Assembly: GCA_012976225.1 (NCBI GenBank)
Contig: JAAVVG010000010.1
Span: 558,001 to 622,000 of the forward strand
Origin: Golubevia sp. BC0850
Lineage: Eukaryota; Basidiomycota; Exobasidiomycetes; Golubeviales; Golubeviaceae
DNA length: 64,000 nt
Direction: 5' to 3'
A program made the position numbers and the translations under genes. Of this stretch, positions 21,618 to 33,800 are shown one piece after another; the first letter of the stretch is position 1, and each line of letters opens with the position of its first letter. Under the pieces are notes generated by a model that had not been told where the DNA came from, searched no databases, and saw nothing but the letters and a program-made list of their open reading frames with translations.

Positions 21618-23334
21618 ATGCCTTCCTTGTCAAGTTCAGCAATTGACTCGTTGGATTCTCTTTTAACCGAGTTCACCTCGTTATCTTCATCTTCCTCTAC
21701 TCCTCGCCTACCTGGAACTTTCCTAGCAGTCTCTTCTTCTTCTTCTCCGCTCTATCTCAAAGCATCTGGCCTCAGGAACGTAGAAGATCCATCAGATCCA
21801 CGAGGTCCAGTCAGAACCGATACAACAAAGATTCCAATCGCTTCATGCACGAAATTACTGGCAGCTCTCTCTGTGCTCTCTCTCTTCGACGAGAGACCTG
21901 AGTTGGGGTTAACTGCAGAGACAAAGGTGGATCAATGGCTACCTGAACTCAAGAGAGGGACCATGAAGGTTTTGACTGGTTTCAAAGGTGATGAGCCTAT
22001 TCTAGAAGACATTGAAGAGGGTAAAGACATTACTATCGGAATGCTACTTTCTCATGTGAGTGGAGCGAGTGAGCCCGGAGTCCTCGCTAATCAGTTGCTC
22101 ATGCCTCTTGTTTCCTCCTTCGCAGACCTCTGGGATTTCTTATGGATTTCCACATTCTTATAATTGCCAGATGATGCAGAAGTACATTGCCCTAAATAAG
22201 GTTCCTTCTCCTTTCGCTTTGGATCCCGTGAGTTCAAGCTTGAAACTTTTTCGACTTCCAAAGATCTCTATCTTACAATCTATCTCATCGCAGGACTGCT
22301 ACCTCAAACTGCCCCTGATATGCCAACCTGGGACTCAATGGAACTATTCGCTTGGTCTCGATTTTGCAGGGCTCTTGGTTCATCGAATCACTTCAAAGCC
22401 TTTGGACGAGTTCATCTCCGAAAGATTCTTGCAACCTCTAGGAATGTCCAATTCGTCCTTCCATTTCTCTGATCTGCTATCTTCGAATGCCTTCAATTCA
22501 AGCTTATCAGGAGATAAGAGACTCTTTGGGGAGACGACTGATGGGATGTCTCTTCACTGGAGAGTTCCATCTTCGGACTCTGCTGATGGTAAAGCTTCAC
22601 TCTCAAAACTTCGAGGAGAGCATCCAACTCTAAACACCAGACTAGATCAGAAAGATGAGATGGGAAGGAATCCAATCGGATATCCAAGTGGTGGAGCAGG
22701 TGAGTCAACCTGATTGTCTGGGTCATCATCATCACAACGTTTCTCTGACCATTCTCCTCTTCTATTACAGGTCTTTGGTCAACTTGCGAAGATTATTCCA
22801 AACTTCTCTCTTATGTCTTGAAGCTTGGAAAGGTAGTCCACTCTTCAAAAACCCCTTCAAGTTCCTGCAAACTTCTTTCGAAGGAGACAGCTTCTTATCT
22901 GCTGCTCCCATATTCAACAGTGCCTGGAGCTGCAAAGGTTCTTTCAGTTGAAGACGTTCTGGATCCAACCTCTGGATTTCACGACATCTCTCATACTTTA
23001 GGTCAAGCTCATTTGGGTCTCGAATCTAACGTCGATGGACACGTTGAGAAGAAGCACGGAAGTAGAAGTGGATTAAATCCGGGCTCCATCTTCTGGAGTG
23101 GAATAACTCAATGCTTCTACACTGTTGATCCTAAAGCCGATATAGCTGTGAGTTTTTCTAGAGAATGAAGCTTGGAAGAGATGGAAGGAAGAAAGAAACT
23201 GATGCTCTCTCCCTTCTTCCTTTGGTTGGCAGATCTGTTTGATGACTCAATTATTCCCATACGGAGATTCAAGTTTCGCGGAGCTCCTTCAAAAAGCAAC
23301 TAGAATTGTATACCAAGACAATGACTCAAAGTAG
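21618..23334 (+). CDS. Serine hydrolase of the beta-lactamase / family VIII esterase (EstB-like) fold
   Basis: Exons 21618-22055, 22126-22227, 22294-22699, 22771-23147, 23233-23334; 474 aa. The penicillin-binding-like serine hydrolase fold is shown by IPIASCTKLLAALSVLSLFD, whose S-x-x-K (S-C-T-K) is the nucleophile motif near residue 75, and by GTQWNYSLGLDFAGLLVHRI, where Tyr of Y-S-L is the second catalytic motif as in EstB-type carboxylesterases. The family's ERFLQPLGMSNSSFHFS and a Gly-rich YPSGGA|GLWSTCEDYSKLL follow. The last exon begins ICLMTQLFPY, a common end in this group. No signal peptide, so probably cytosolic; an esterase or lactone hydrolase is more likely than a beta-lactamase. 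Introns are 66-85 nt. Confidence 0.87.
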
Positions 23335-23851
23335 AAGTAGAACTGTAGCAAGTAGACTGAGCGTTTCACAACATCTAGTAGTAGAGCATAAAGGCAATTG
23401 AAGTTCTAAGAATCGGTCAAGACGTGATGCAGCTTTAGTGAAAGGCCGACTGAGACGTTGAATCTCCAATGAAATGACGGAAAGAGGAGGTAAGACCAGT
23501 GGGTTCCCTCAGGTCTGATTCGGGGACAGATTCGACCTCTCCTTCATCCTACCAATCTCTCATTTCCCCGCAGACGTAGGAACTCGGAAAGGCGGCGGGG
23601 TTGAACCTGTCGATTTTCCATGACCGTTACCTAAAATTTTGCTTCCCGAGAGTGAGCACTACTAGCAGTCCTCGACCGCTCTATAGTCTCCTTCGGTTCC
23701 CAAACCATCAACAAAAAAACAGTCCCACCAGTCAAAAACAAGGGAATCGAAAGTGGCTCAGACATCGAGAGAGCTTAAAACGTTGTTTGAGAATTGTGTA
23801 AAATACAGTTTGAATTATATGCAGTGATTGACAAAAGCGAATGCCCCCCTT
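23335..23851. other. Convergent intergenic region
   Basis: 517 bp between the EstB-like stop and the nucleoporin stop. Nothing recognisable on either strand. Confidence 0.45.
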
Positions 23852-26164
23852 CTACCTGAGCTCAACCGGTGGTTCGATACCAGGCACCTTGTTCCACTCG
23901 AATTCGTCGTTCTCGTAAGCAGTCTTGACGACTGGAGGAAGGGCTTCGAGTTTCGGCGCTAGATCAGCGAACATTCTTGCTAGAGGATCGAAAAGAGTTG
24001 AAGCTGACGATCTACTAGAAGATGTACTGGCAATAGGAGCACCGAAGGCACTCGTGTTCGACTGGGAAGAAGAAGAAGCAGGAACCGCTGAACCAAAGGC
24101 GGATCCAAAAGCTGAACCTCCAAACGCACTTCCACCTCCGAATGCTGATCCCGTATTTCCTGGAGCGCTCACTTGACCGAATGCGGATCCTGTTGGAGCC
24201 ATTGCCGAGTAAGGTGGAGCTGGAGCTGGCTGTTGTCTGCTTGAGTAAGGAGGAGGGGGAGTTGGAGCTCGAGGATCCGCTGGCGTAGGCTGAGTGCTGA
24301 TGTTGGCCGCTGCCGAGGAAGGTGCACCGAAGACGCTCGGAGTTGGATTTGCAGGCGCTGACCCGAAAGCTGAGGTCGCACCAAAAGCAGAAGGAGCTCC
24401 GAAGGCAGACGTTGATCCAAATGCTGAAGTCGTTTGCGCTGAAGACGTGGGAGGAGCAGCTGAGGCGCTTCCGAAGGCAGAGGGAGCTCCAAATGCTGAC
24501 GTGGTACCAAATGTAGAGGCAGATCCGAAGGCTGAAGCTGCTGGAGCTGAAGTGGATGATGAGGCAGCTGAAGCGTTTCCGAATGCTGACGGTCGACCAA
24601 AAGCTGATCCTCCTGAAGGTTGACCAAAGGCAGAAGATTGTCCGAAAGCTGAGGAGCTATTGGCAGCAGGAGCACCAAAGGCACTCGCTTGTCCGAAGGC
24701 GCTTCCAGTTCCAGGATTAGACGTCTGTCCGAACGCACTTCCTCCTCCAGGGGTTGAGGTGGATCCGAAAGCGCTTGGCTGCCCGAAAGCAGAGATAGCT
24801 CCTACAGCCGGTGCTCCGAAAGCAGAAGGTTGAGAAGTGGCGGCGGTAGTGCTAGCTCCAAAAGCGTTTGTGTTGGAGGCCTGAGCACTCGAAGAGGAGG
24901 TTCCGCGAGGAACACCCAGGCCTTCTCGAACTGCTTTATCAGAGTTGGCGATTGCTACTCGAAGAGCCTGTTGAGGGTTTTGAAGGATTTGACGGACTGC
25001 GTTCCCTGCCTGTGCGATGAGAGACTGCTCTTGGTTTATCTGTTTGAAGGTTTGGGAAGAGAGAGAGCGGAGGAACTTCAGTATGGGCCCTGTCTGGAGA
25101 GCCAACGTTCGTACAAACAGAGTGGATTGGTACAATATTTCATTGCTTCTCTGGACTCCCATCAAAGGACGGGACAGGACAGGCTTGAACTAATGCCCCA
25201 CTGCTCCGCTCCTTTCCTCCTCTCCTTTTGTCCTCCCTCGTAGTCTCGTACTCACGTACTCCTGGCCTCTTCCTTCTTTGACTTTGACCCAAGCTTCATA
25301 CCTTAATTCATCTGCACTCATGTCCATTCCCGCAATCAGATTGGGCTCATGCTTCGCAGGACCAAAGGAACTCAACTTCCAAACTGGAGTGCCACCCGTG
25401 TCCAGATCTTCCACCAATCCCTTGACTGACAGCTCAGTTGTTCCAGGTGGATATGAAGCTACTTCATAAATTTGGTTTGAACTTGAAGAACTAGCTTGTT
25501 GAGGTTGTTGAGAGGTTTGACCAAAGGCAGATGGGTTTCCAAAAGCTGATGGAGCAGAGCTGCCACCGAAAGCTGAAGGTGCTCCGAAGCCTGAAGATCT
25601 ATTGCTCGTTGATGAGCCGAATGCTGAATTCTGATTCGAAGTTGAAGTCCCACCGAAAGCTGATGGAGCAGCTGTGGCTCCGAAAGCTGAAGGAGCAGCA
25701 GTTCCAAAAGCAGATCCTCCAGTCGATGTTCTAGGAGCTCCAAATGCTGAGTTCGTGTTGTTTGAAGCTGATCCACCAAAGGTGTTTGTGCTATTTCCAC
25801 CTCCCAAAGATCCAAAAGCACTTCCTCCCCCTCCCCCTCCTGCTGAGCTACCAAACGCTCCACCACCCGTCTGACCAAAAGCACTCTGACCAGCTGTACT
25901 TGGATTGGACCCAAAGGCACTGGGTGCACCGAAGGCTGGTCTATTCTGATTCGGAGATCCAAAAGCAGTAGATTGATTTCCGAAACCAGTTCTTGGAGCT
26001 GAGGATGAACCGAAAGTGCTAGGAGGTTGGAAGCTATTGGAGCTCTGGTTGGAGAATCTTTGCTGGCCTTGAGCTTCACTTCCTTCTCTTCCAGGTGGAT
26101 GTTCATTCCTACAGTCCGCTCCAAATTGACATCGTCCTTGAAGGTAGAAGTGACAGACCGCCAT
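23852..26164 (-). CDS. NUP42: CCCH zinc finger FG-repeat nucleoporin (Nup42/Rip1/Amo1-like)
   Basis: Two exons: 26164-25256 and 25039-23852; 698 aa. Nup42 sits on the cytoplasmic face of the nuclear pore and helps Gle1-Dbp5 release mRNPs. The protein starts with a C-x7-C-x5-C-x3-H finger (MAVCHFYLQGRCQFGADCRN, then EH). Dozens of SAFG/AFG repeats follow on both sides of a central non-repeat module (TPVWKLSSFGPAKHEPNLIA, MDMSADELRYEAWVKVKEGR, then across the intron INQEQSLIAQAGNAVRQILQ and NPQQALRVAIANSDKA). The C-terminus is the short Gle1-binding-type helix region NDEFEWNKVPGIEPPVELR. The central module splitting two FG blocks matches fungal Amo1-type proteins better than the short yeast Nup42. 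The opposite strand shows long open frames through the FG repeats; these are shadows. Confidence 0.9.
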
Positions 26165-26538
26165 TCGAGAAAGTGAAGAGGAGGAAGTTGAAGAGGACTG
26201 AAAGTCTCAACAGCTCCTTCTCGCCTTACCTTCATACATTCAAAATCCCGAACTTCTGATTAAACTCTCCTTTCAAGTATCAAGTCCCTCACTTTCAACT
26301 CTAACGCTACGTATTTGGAACCAATCTTGCTCTGGAGTCGACGATCCGTGTGAAGTACTCTCACTCAGTATTCTCTACACTCTTCAGATCATCAACTCGA
26401 AGCTCTATCCAAGGTGGAGGTCGAGGTGGTCATCTATTCAAATATGTTAAACAAAAAAAACGAATGCGCATCAGGAAATACTCCTTCCGAACCTTCATCT
26501 ACCTGCCCAGGCGGTTTGTCTTTCTCCGTCTATCCCTC
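26165..26538. other. Intergenic region, NUP42 5' side / ALG5 3' side
   Basis: 374 bp, tandem minus-strand neighbours. Holds the NUP42 promoter and the ALG5 3' UTR. Nothing else seen. Confidence 0.4.
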
Positions 26539-28624
26539 TCATCGCTTTTTCTCAACCTCGACCCCACCCGGTTTCCTCCATCTACCCAGCCCATAGTTAG
26601 CTCTAATGATAACCAGATCCATTGCCATCCCGATAGAGTCCTTCAACAAATCTATCTTACTTCCACCAATCTCTTTCCATTCCACCGGAATTTCTGAAAT
26701 TGGAAGTGGAAGTTTCAAAACCTCATCATCTACATATTCCTTGGTTCGAGATCTGTTGACCAAAAGTCCTTTTCTCATGCTGACTTCTCCAGCCATCTCT
26801 GCTAATAACAACAACTCCACATCGAAAATCCATCGATCAATATGACTCAAAGGAAAGATTAGAGAAGCAGTTTGTCGAGAGAATAATTTGAATCCACATT
26901 GAGTGTCTTTGATTTCAGGTTGAGTTGGAAGGCTTATTCGAGTCGTTAATTTTGATGTGAAAGTGTTGAAGGAAAGAAATTTTGGAAGTGATAAAGTTGG
27001 AGGCCTCAAGAGAAGTGAAAGTAGTAGATGGAAGGAATGCATTAGGAAGTTCCGAAGCTTTGATCGCTGAAAAAGGAAAACAAGAAAATAATCACATTGA
27101 AGAGTCAGTAAGATATTGATCCAAGCACTCTCATTGCATCCTGCGAGTGAAGACAGAAGGTCCAATTTCAACTCGACTACTGACCTTGACGACAGCTTCA
27201 CTTCCCACCATATGAGCTCTGCTTCCAACGACAATTCCATGACCAGTTGGAGTCAGGATCCTATTCATCTCAGAACACAAAGCTTTCAAATCTGAAAACT
27301 TGGTCGCTCCATCTGCGTCTGCGAAGAGCAAATGAGAGCCTCTCGAGTGGAGGATACCCTGTAGATTGAGATTCGAACCGAGAGATAAAATTGAACGTGA
27401 TTTTGGGGGGTTCAAAGAGGGGCAGAGGGAATTGAGGAAGGCATAGGAGTGCGGTCGAGTTTTTGAGAGATTGCAATTGAGGTTGAGGTAGAGTTAGAGT
27501 CAAAGTGGAAGAGAGAAAAGGAGCAAAGAAAGTCAAAACACAAAAGGGAGGTGGTTCGGGAAAGGGGAAAAAATGTCAAAACTGAGGTCGATAACTCTGG
27601 AAGTCCTAATCTCTGGAGTTTACTTCCCGTCTCTTCTCTCCAAGCTTCTCGCTACCTTCATAACTTCCATCTGCTCTTTACAGTATGGTCTTAATACTGT
27701 TATCCTCCCAGGCTTTAGGTTCTAAACGGTCTCTAACTCACATGTCTAACAGCTCCACCCTTCCCTCGATTCCTCTCCAATTTCACCACTCTAATTTCAT
27801 TCTCTCCACCATATTCCTTCTTGAATTTCCCCGCATATTCAAGGGCTATTTCAGAGGTCCTATCTTTCGATCCATCATCAACTATTAGAATCTCATAAGA
27901 CCTAAACTTCTCTATCAGAGGACTTCTGAATTCATCTTCTGCTGCACTTTCTGAAGGAACCTTTCCCACCAGACTTTCCCCATTCTTTCTGAGGTCTTCT
28001 AGATACTTGACTGCTTCGTCAAGCATTTCGGTTAATCGATCTTCTTCATTGTAAGCAGGAATGATCACACTTAGTTGAAGTGTTGGTTGATCTTTCAGAG
28101 TTGGAAGTGGTAGAGGATCGGCAGAAGATGGACAAAAATAATGAAGTTCTTCTGATGTTGGAGGTGTTTGAGTTGGAGTTAGGAGGATTAATAGTGGGTA
28201 GAACTGAGTGAAGGAGAGAAAAGAGGTGACATTAACAGCTGATTAGAAGTTAGAACAACAGATAGGTTTCTTCAACGTTTCTGCGTCTGCTCCTTCTTAG
28301 AACCTTACACATTGTTCTTGATCACCGTTGCTTGAATCTTACGAGAGCTTACCTACAGTGACTCTCCTCTCTGGGCCAATCATGCCATCTCAAGCCGGAA
28401 GCAATGAAATGCCAGCACAGCACACCACATCAGATCTTCCTCTAACCCTCTCTTCTTCCTCTGCCAATGCTGATCAGCCTCTGCTTTGTTGTACTCACTG
28501 AGATTAGGGCTAGCACTATGGGCACCGAGACTATGAGAGTGATCAAAGGATTAGCAGTGAATGCATTTAAGAATAAACTTGAAATCGAAGCCACTGCCGT
28601 TTCTGGACAGCAACCGCAGGTCAT
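26539..28624 (-). CDS. ALG5: Dolichyl-phosphate beta-glucosyltransferase
   Basis: Exons 28624-28499, 28203-27742, 27358-27185, 27066-26539; 429 aa. It makes dolichyl-phosphate-glucose from UDP-glucose and dolichyl phosphate on the cytosolic face of the ER, the donor for the last three glucose additions in N-glycan precursor assembly. An N-terminal membrane anchor is spliced from exon 1 (ITLIVSVPIVLALIS) to exon 2 (FYPLLILL). The GT2 domain then reads SVIIPAYNEEDRLTEMLDEA, YEILIVDDGSKDRTSEIALE, VVKLERNRGKGGAVRH|, HLLFADADGATKFSDL (D-x-D metal site), GIVVGSRAHMVGSEAVVK|, RNFLMHSFHLLL, IKDTQCGFKLFSRQTA and IDRWIFDVELLLLAEMAG, all diagnostic of ALG5. An insert of about 30 residues precedes DTQCGFK. 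Introns 1 (295 nt) and 2 (383 nt) are longer than average. Confidence 0.94.
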
Positions 28625-29407
28625 AGCTTTTGAAAGCTTAGAGTGATTTGAAGACCTCTGCTTTCAGACAGCGAGCTGGGAATTGCGAGAAGATTTGTGT
28701 TGGGGAAGAGGCATGAAGTTAACAATCAACAAGTCCACCACAGTGTCGAACACCGATGTCCGAGCTTCGAACTTCCAAAAGGAGAAGTTTCCAAAACAAA
28801 AAAAAAAGCAGATGAGGTCCCTAGTGAAGACATCGTTAAATCTTCTTGAGTATTGTCTTGCCAAAAGAGAGACAAAAGTCGCAGCCGAGCGGTTTGTCCC
28901 CCTTCTCAAGCTCTCAAATCTCAAGTGTCACCCAGATACTGTATGACCAGCTACCCTCTGAAATAAGCAAGGCTTGGCTTTTTCAGGCTATGTCATGTTT
29001 CGAGTAGATCAGTCAGTAGGAGAGTAGATACCATGGGAGGGGGAACATGGAAGGGGCAAGAATAGAAAAGTCTCGTTTCTTAGGTTCGAAAGATTGGTTT
29101 TCATTGGGTCGTCGACAACAACTTGAGCGAACTCTACGGATCTGATGAGAATTTCAGCTATTGTAACTCTTTCACCGATTTGTTGTTATTCTTCTCTCTC
29201 GATCTCCAGTTTCTCCCTTGTTCCATTTGCTCCTCTCTCCTGCCCTTTCCCTCGCCTCCTGTTCAGCTATCCCTCTCGTTGCGTGTGCAGCATTAACGAC
29301 TCCGTTCCCCTGATTCTGGCCTTTTCAGGACCTGCAAAAGGAAAAGAAAGGAATCATACATAAGGCCTCGAGCTAGCATCTCGCAAGCAACCTCTTCTTC
29401 TTGCTAC
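28625..29407. other. Intergenic stretch, ALG5 promoter side
   Basis: 783 bp upstream of ALG5 and downstream of the F-box/LRR relic. Only short ORFs with no spliced continuation. Nothing recognisable. Confidence 0.45.
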
Positions 29408-30600
29408 TCACGCACCTCCTTGGAACACACCAAAGCCATCAAAGATTACTTGTTCCCTTTCCAGTACCTTCGCTTCACTTCTTTTAGCTTCCGATTGGGA
29501 CTGAATATTAAATTGAAGGTATCCTCGTGCTTTTTGCTTTGAAGCTCCCGAAGCTGAGGGAGGATAAGAGTGGAGCGAGAAGAAAGTGACTAGCTCTTCA
29601 TTGACTTCCTTGAGTTCCACCGATATAAGTTGAGTGAAAGTCAAAGGAGGGTTGAGGGAGAGATCCCAAGGTTCCGTGCCTTTTAAATCGAAACTTTCCA
29701 TACAAAGGCGCCAGTCCAAGGTCAAGGCGCACTCCTTGAAGAAAGAGTAAAGCTCGGTTGATGAAATTGGAATCTTGGATTCGATGTTGCTCTTACGGAG
29801 ACTGAAAGTTCTGAGTTGAGGGCATTTCCAACTCAAAGAGGCTTGAATCAACTCGCTTGAGCAGTGATTGAGAGTCAATCTCTTGAGATGCGAAAGGTGT
29901 AGCAGTTTAAAGGAGTCGATTCTTGAGATTCCAAGTACCTCAATCTTCTCGAGTGATATGGTCTTCAAGCCTGGATTTGTGAGGTAGCAGAGAAGTTGAT
30001 CTGAAGAAAGCTCAACATCCGTCTTGAGATTAAGAAGAGTCCAATCTTCGAGTTGAGGACAAATCCATGAGCTGACAGAAAGTTGAACGAGTTCTGTGGT
30101 GCGCGCATCTAAGCTTAGAGTTTTCAGAGCTGGAAGTTGAGTTGGAAGAAGTTAAGGAATGGCGCTCATTTTCACTCCGAAACGGTAGAAGGTCATCGCT
30201 GCGATTGATGAACTTGTAGACTGAAGAAACTCATAGAGGACAGTGAGTGAGAGAGTGAGTGAGAGGGCTTGATGGTAATCTTCTGTCATAGAAACGTTGC
30301 GACAGCGACCATCTAGGCTTAGAGTTGAGAATGAGAGAATTGAGACTTGAGAGAAGAGCTTCATCAGTGCTGACTGTCGTCATTTCTGCTAGAAGCTGGA
30401 AGGAATCAAAGAAGTAGATGAAGGAGAAAGTGTAGAAGATCTCTTCCTCGAAATGACTCGAAAGGTTAGTTCGCTCCTTCGACCACGTGGGTTTCCTTCG
30501 TACTTTAGCATCTGAAAAGCAAAAAGCATTGAATTACAATTGTCCTTGATGGTTGATTTGGATGTTATAGTAGGCAAGAAGATAACAAGATGAAACATTC
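29408..30600 (-). pseudogene. F-box/LRR-like gene relic with in-frame stops
   Basis: One minus-strand frame runs through the whole interval and is coding-like throughout: MLKYEGNPRGRRSELTFRVI, SQVSILSFSTLSLDGRCRNV, LPALKTLSLDARTTELVQLS, SWICPQLEDWTLLNLKTDVE, LKTISLEKIEVLGI and CPQLRTFSLRKSNIESKIPI. Leucine-rich strands repeat every 25-30 residues as in F-box-associated LRR proteins. The frame is broken by in-frame stops near 30389, 30380 and 30152, but I see no frameshift. A 54-nt GT...TTCCAG segment could splice out the stop at 30152, but its donor (GTTTCG) is unlike any other here. A typical pyrimidine-CAG acceptor lies just before MLKYEG, so an upstream exon may be lost or unrecognised. 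Relic is favoured. Confidence 0.5.
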
Positions 30601-30821
30601 AGGGGAGCATGGGAGACGAGGAAAACAAGAGACAATATGAACAAGAGAGGGCCAACGAAATGAGAGGGCAAATTGAAATCGATTTTAGGTTTGTTTACTT
30701 TCAAAATTGATATGGAGAATCTAGAGGAGAGAAAATGACGTTTGATGACCTGAGATGATTCTTTTGAAGGGGAAACTTCTTTCTTCCAAAATCCTTCCTC
30801 TCTGCTACTATCCGACCCCTT

Positions 30822-33800
30822 TCATCGTTCGCTGGATCTCAACTGATCAAGAACGAGAGGAAGAAGACTGTTCTGACGGCAAGTTGTTACCAGAGCCTCT
30901 CCAGTAAGATCCTTGTTCATCGGAGGATTGTTGGTCGTTTCTTCATTCCCTTCCTCAAGTCTCTCGATTGCAGGCGTGAGTCGCGTGACGGCAGAGGCAG
31001 GAGATAAAGATCTTGAGTTCGAAGAATGACTGCTGATGGTAGAAAGAGGCTCAAGTCTCCCACCTCCATAGCCATAGCCACTTCCATCCTTGAATTGAGT
31101 CGCTGCTCTTCGCAGAGGATTTCCACCTTGATTCTCCTCTGTTCCGGTTGTGAGAAGCTCCTTTTCCATCTTTCCAGTAGCAGAGTAGTAATGCTGAGAG
31201 TGAGAGACGTTTCTTGCTAGATTAGTCGAGTTTTGAGAAGTTGGCTTAAAAGATGAAGGAGGAAGTCTTTGAGATGCTTGAGGTGTCGCACTGGCACTGG
31301 CGCTTCGTTGAAGTGCCGAGGAAGTATTAGTTGGAGAAGCAGCGGCACTGAAATCATCTGCTTCTATCAACGCTTCTCTGAGGACATCTCTAGCGATGGC
31401 ATCGGCAGCTCTCCTGCTGGAGGAAAGATTCTTTCGGTTGGAGACGCTCTTCTTGATGGAACCTTTGAGAATCCTGACCCATTCGGATCTAGCTTCGTCG
31501 TCTGCTACGCTAAACATGTACCTCCTCTTTGCAACTCCAGAGGTATCTGCTCCACCGATGATGCTCAGGGTGAAAGAATTTCTGACGAAAGCTCTCTCAA
31601 CGCTGATGGCGCTACTTCTTGGTAGTGGCACCTCTCCTTCTGATTGATGAATTCCAGGAGGACCTGCAGTGTAGAGCTGAGCGTTCCTACCAGCTCGAAC
31701 GAAGACCGCGTGCTTGTTTCCTATTGATCGACTGGTGATTGTGAAGCTTCTCTCGTTCGAAGAGTCAAAGGCTAGGATGGGAGGATCGAAAGTCAGGTCC
31801 TGGCCGTAAAGGCGAATGGCGAAATCCCTATCCTTCTCTGGGATCCTTAGAGTGATGGGTTCTGAGGCGATTCCGAAAGTGAGCTTGCTTGGAAGTGCAC
31901 CCACAACGCAGATTCCGATCCTCTTCGAAGCTTCCTCCGGGAAAAGAGATTGGGCTAGAGTATCAGAGACCACAGAGGAATAGATCCTGGAGAGCGTTCG
32001 ATCCGACAAGACCATCCCTGGATCGTGAGCTCTGAAAGAAGTGAGGAAAGTAGCTCTACTGACGTCCGAGATCGGCTCACTGAACAGGCCAGGAGCCTTC
32101 CTGGAGGGAGAAGCAGCAGGTTGGCCAGAATGAACAGCGTCGTTGAGGGCCATGATTGCGTAGACCAGATCCGCACCGAGTTGAGAAGTGAAGGCTGGCT
32201 TTATCAGACCTGAATTTGCTTCGGTCCACCTCTTGGCGAAAGTGAGAAGGAGCGCTTCGAATTCTTGAGCTCGGGTCGGGAATCGCAGCTCGAGCAGGAA
32301 AGACCTGAGAGCTGATTCGATCGAGACGCTGGAGAGCCTGAAGAGTCCAATGTAAGCCTGAAGGACGTTCCTTCGCTCAGCTGCGTTGATGTAGGCAGTG
32401 AGATGACCTCGATCCAGACCAGGAGTGTGGAAGAGCAGCTGAGCTACTGTGGAAGCGTCTCTTGGAAGGGAAGATTGAGCTATGATCCTCTCCAGAGCTC
32501 CAGTGGGATCCGTCTTGAATTGAGTAACAAAGGAGGCCATCAGAGGATGCTCTTTCGGCTGAGAAGCAGTCTCCTTTGGAGTGCTCAGCTTGACGTGGTG
32601 AAGCTCTACCATGCTCTTGGCCGAGAAAGTCCATTCCAGATCAGCTTGCACCGGGTTAGGGGTGGGTGTCTCCTGGGCAGATCTAGAAGCTGGAAGAGGC
32701 GGAGCTACTGGCTTCGCAATGACGATGATATCGTCGAAGAGAAGCAGAAACCTATCCTTGACCATTGTATCACTGACGACCTGATAGATGGGACCAGCTC
32801 GGATGAGTCTCCTCGGCGGATCAATGAGAGATTCTGAGGAGATCCCTGGGACGTGTTCTCCTGCAGCTCCAGCTGGAAGGTCTGGGATGACGTTTTCCGT
32901 TCGAAGGGGGCTTGAAGAAGGATAGTCTGTCGGCGAGATGGGGTTGGTCAACATCTGAGAGTACCTCTGCAGCTTGGCTGCTGTAGATGGTTCGAGAGCG
33001 TACTGGACTTCCAAAGTGTCCCTCGAGTCCTCCTCCGACCTGAGATGTTCCGCACGTCCATTCGCCAGCCTCTCCGAGTCGAAAGCTTGAACTGGGCTCA
33101 TAGTATCTATTCGAGTGGAAGTGGAAGCGGAATTGAAGCTCTGATCTGGTTGCCTGGAGGAAGCAACGGACGATGCTGACATCGAACGAGAATGAGTTGC
33201 CAATCTGTCTGCCTGCGGTGGCTGGTGTTGATGCGAAGTGATGATTGGGTTTCCGATCGTAGACTGCTTGGAGATGACCTGCACGGGAGAATCTTCTCTT
33301 GCGACACTTGTACGACTGCCGCTTCCAAATCCTAGAGCTGATCCACTCCTCTTGTGAAGCGAGCTTCCGAAAAGTCGCCCAGAAGGACTTGCCGCTCCAC
33401 TTGCCTTCCTTCTGAGAGTGGAGAAGAAGTTGGAGCTCTTGGCCGAGGGTGCTCTTGACAGAGTAGCTGGAGTAGAACCCAATTCAGCAGGACTGTTAAC
33501 AGGTGAAGGAGCTGCGAAGGCTCGATTACCAGCCACTGGACTTGAATTGTCTCCAGATCTTGAATCCGATCTTGAGTGTCCAGCCTGAGCTATTGGAGGA
33601 CCTTGGGCCAAAGGAGTTGGTCCATTTGCGTTGGGAGTCATGAAGCCTGGGAAAGGTCGTAACTTGTCATCGGCGTAGAAGCTGGCAAGCTGAGCAGAGG
33701 AGGCAGGAGGAGGGTGGTAGGTCTGGGCATGACTAATGCTTGGGGCCGAGGCTACGAGCGAAGATTGGGACTGTTGCTGAGGGATGGCTTCGAAGGGCTT

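Noticed and set aside
24169-24738. Long antisense and alternate-frame ORFs through the nucleoporin FG repeats (also 24294-24623, 25459-26235).
   Set aside because: They mirror the SAFG repeat period in other frames (Leu/Gln- or Ala/Pro-rich repeats), have no start context or splice logic, and vanish outside the repeats.
27360-27380. GGTTCGAATC-like motif on the minus strand as a tRNA B box.
   Set aside because: Flanking bases do not form a T-arm stem, there is no acceptor or anticodon arm, and it lies inside ALG5 intron 2.
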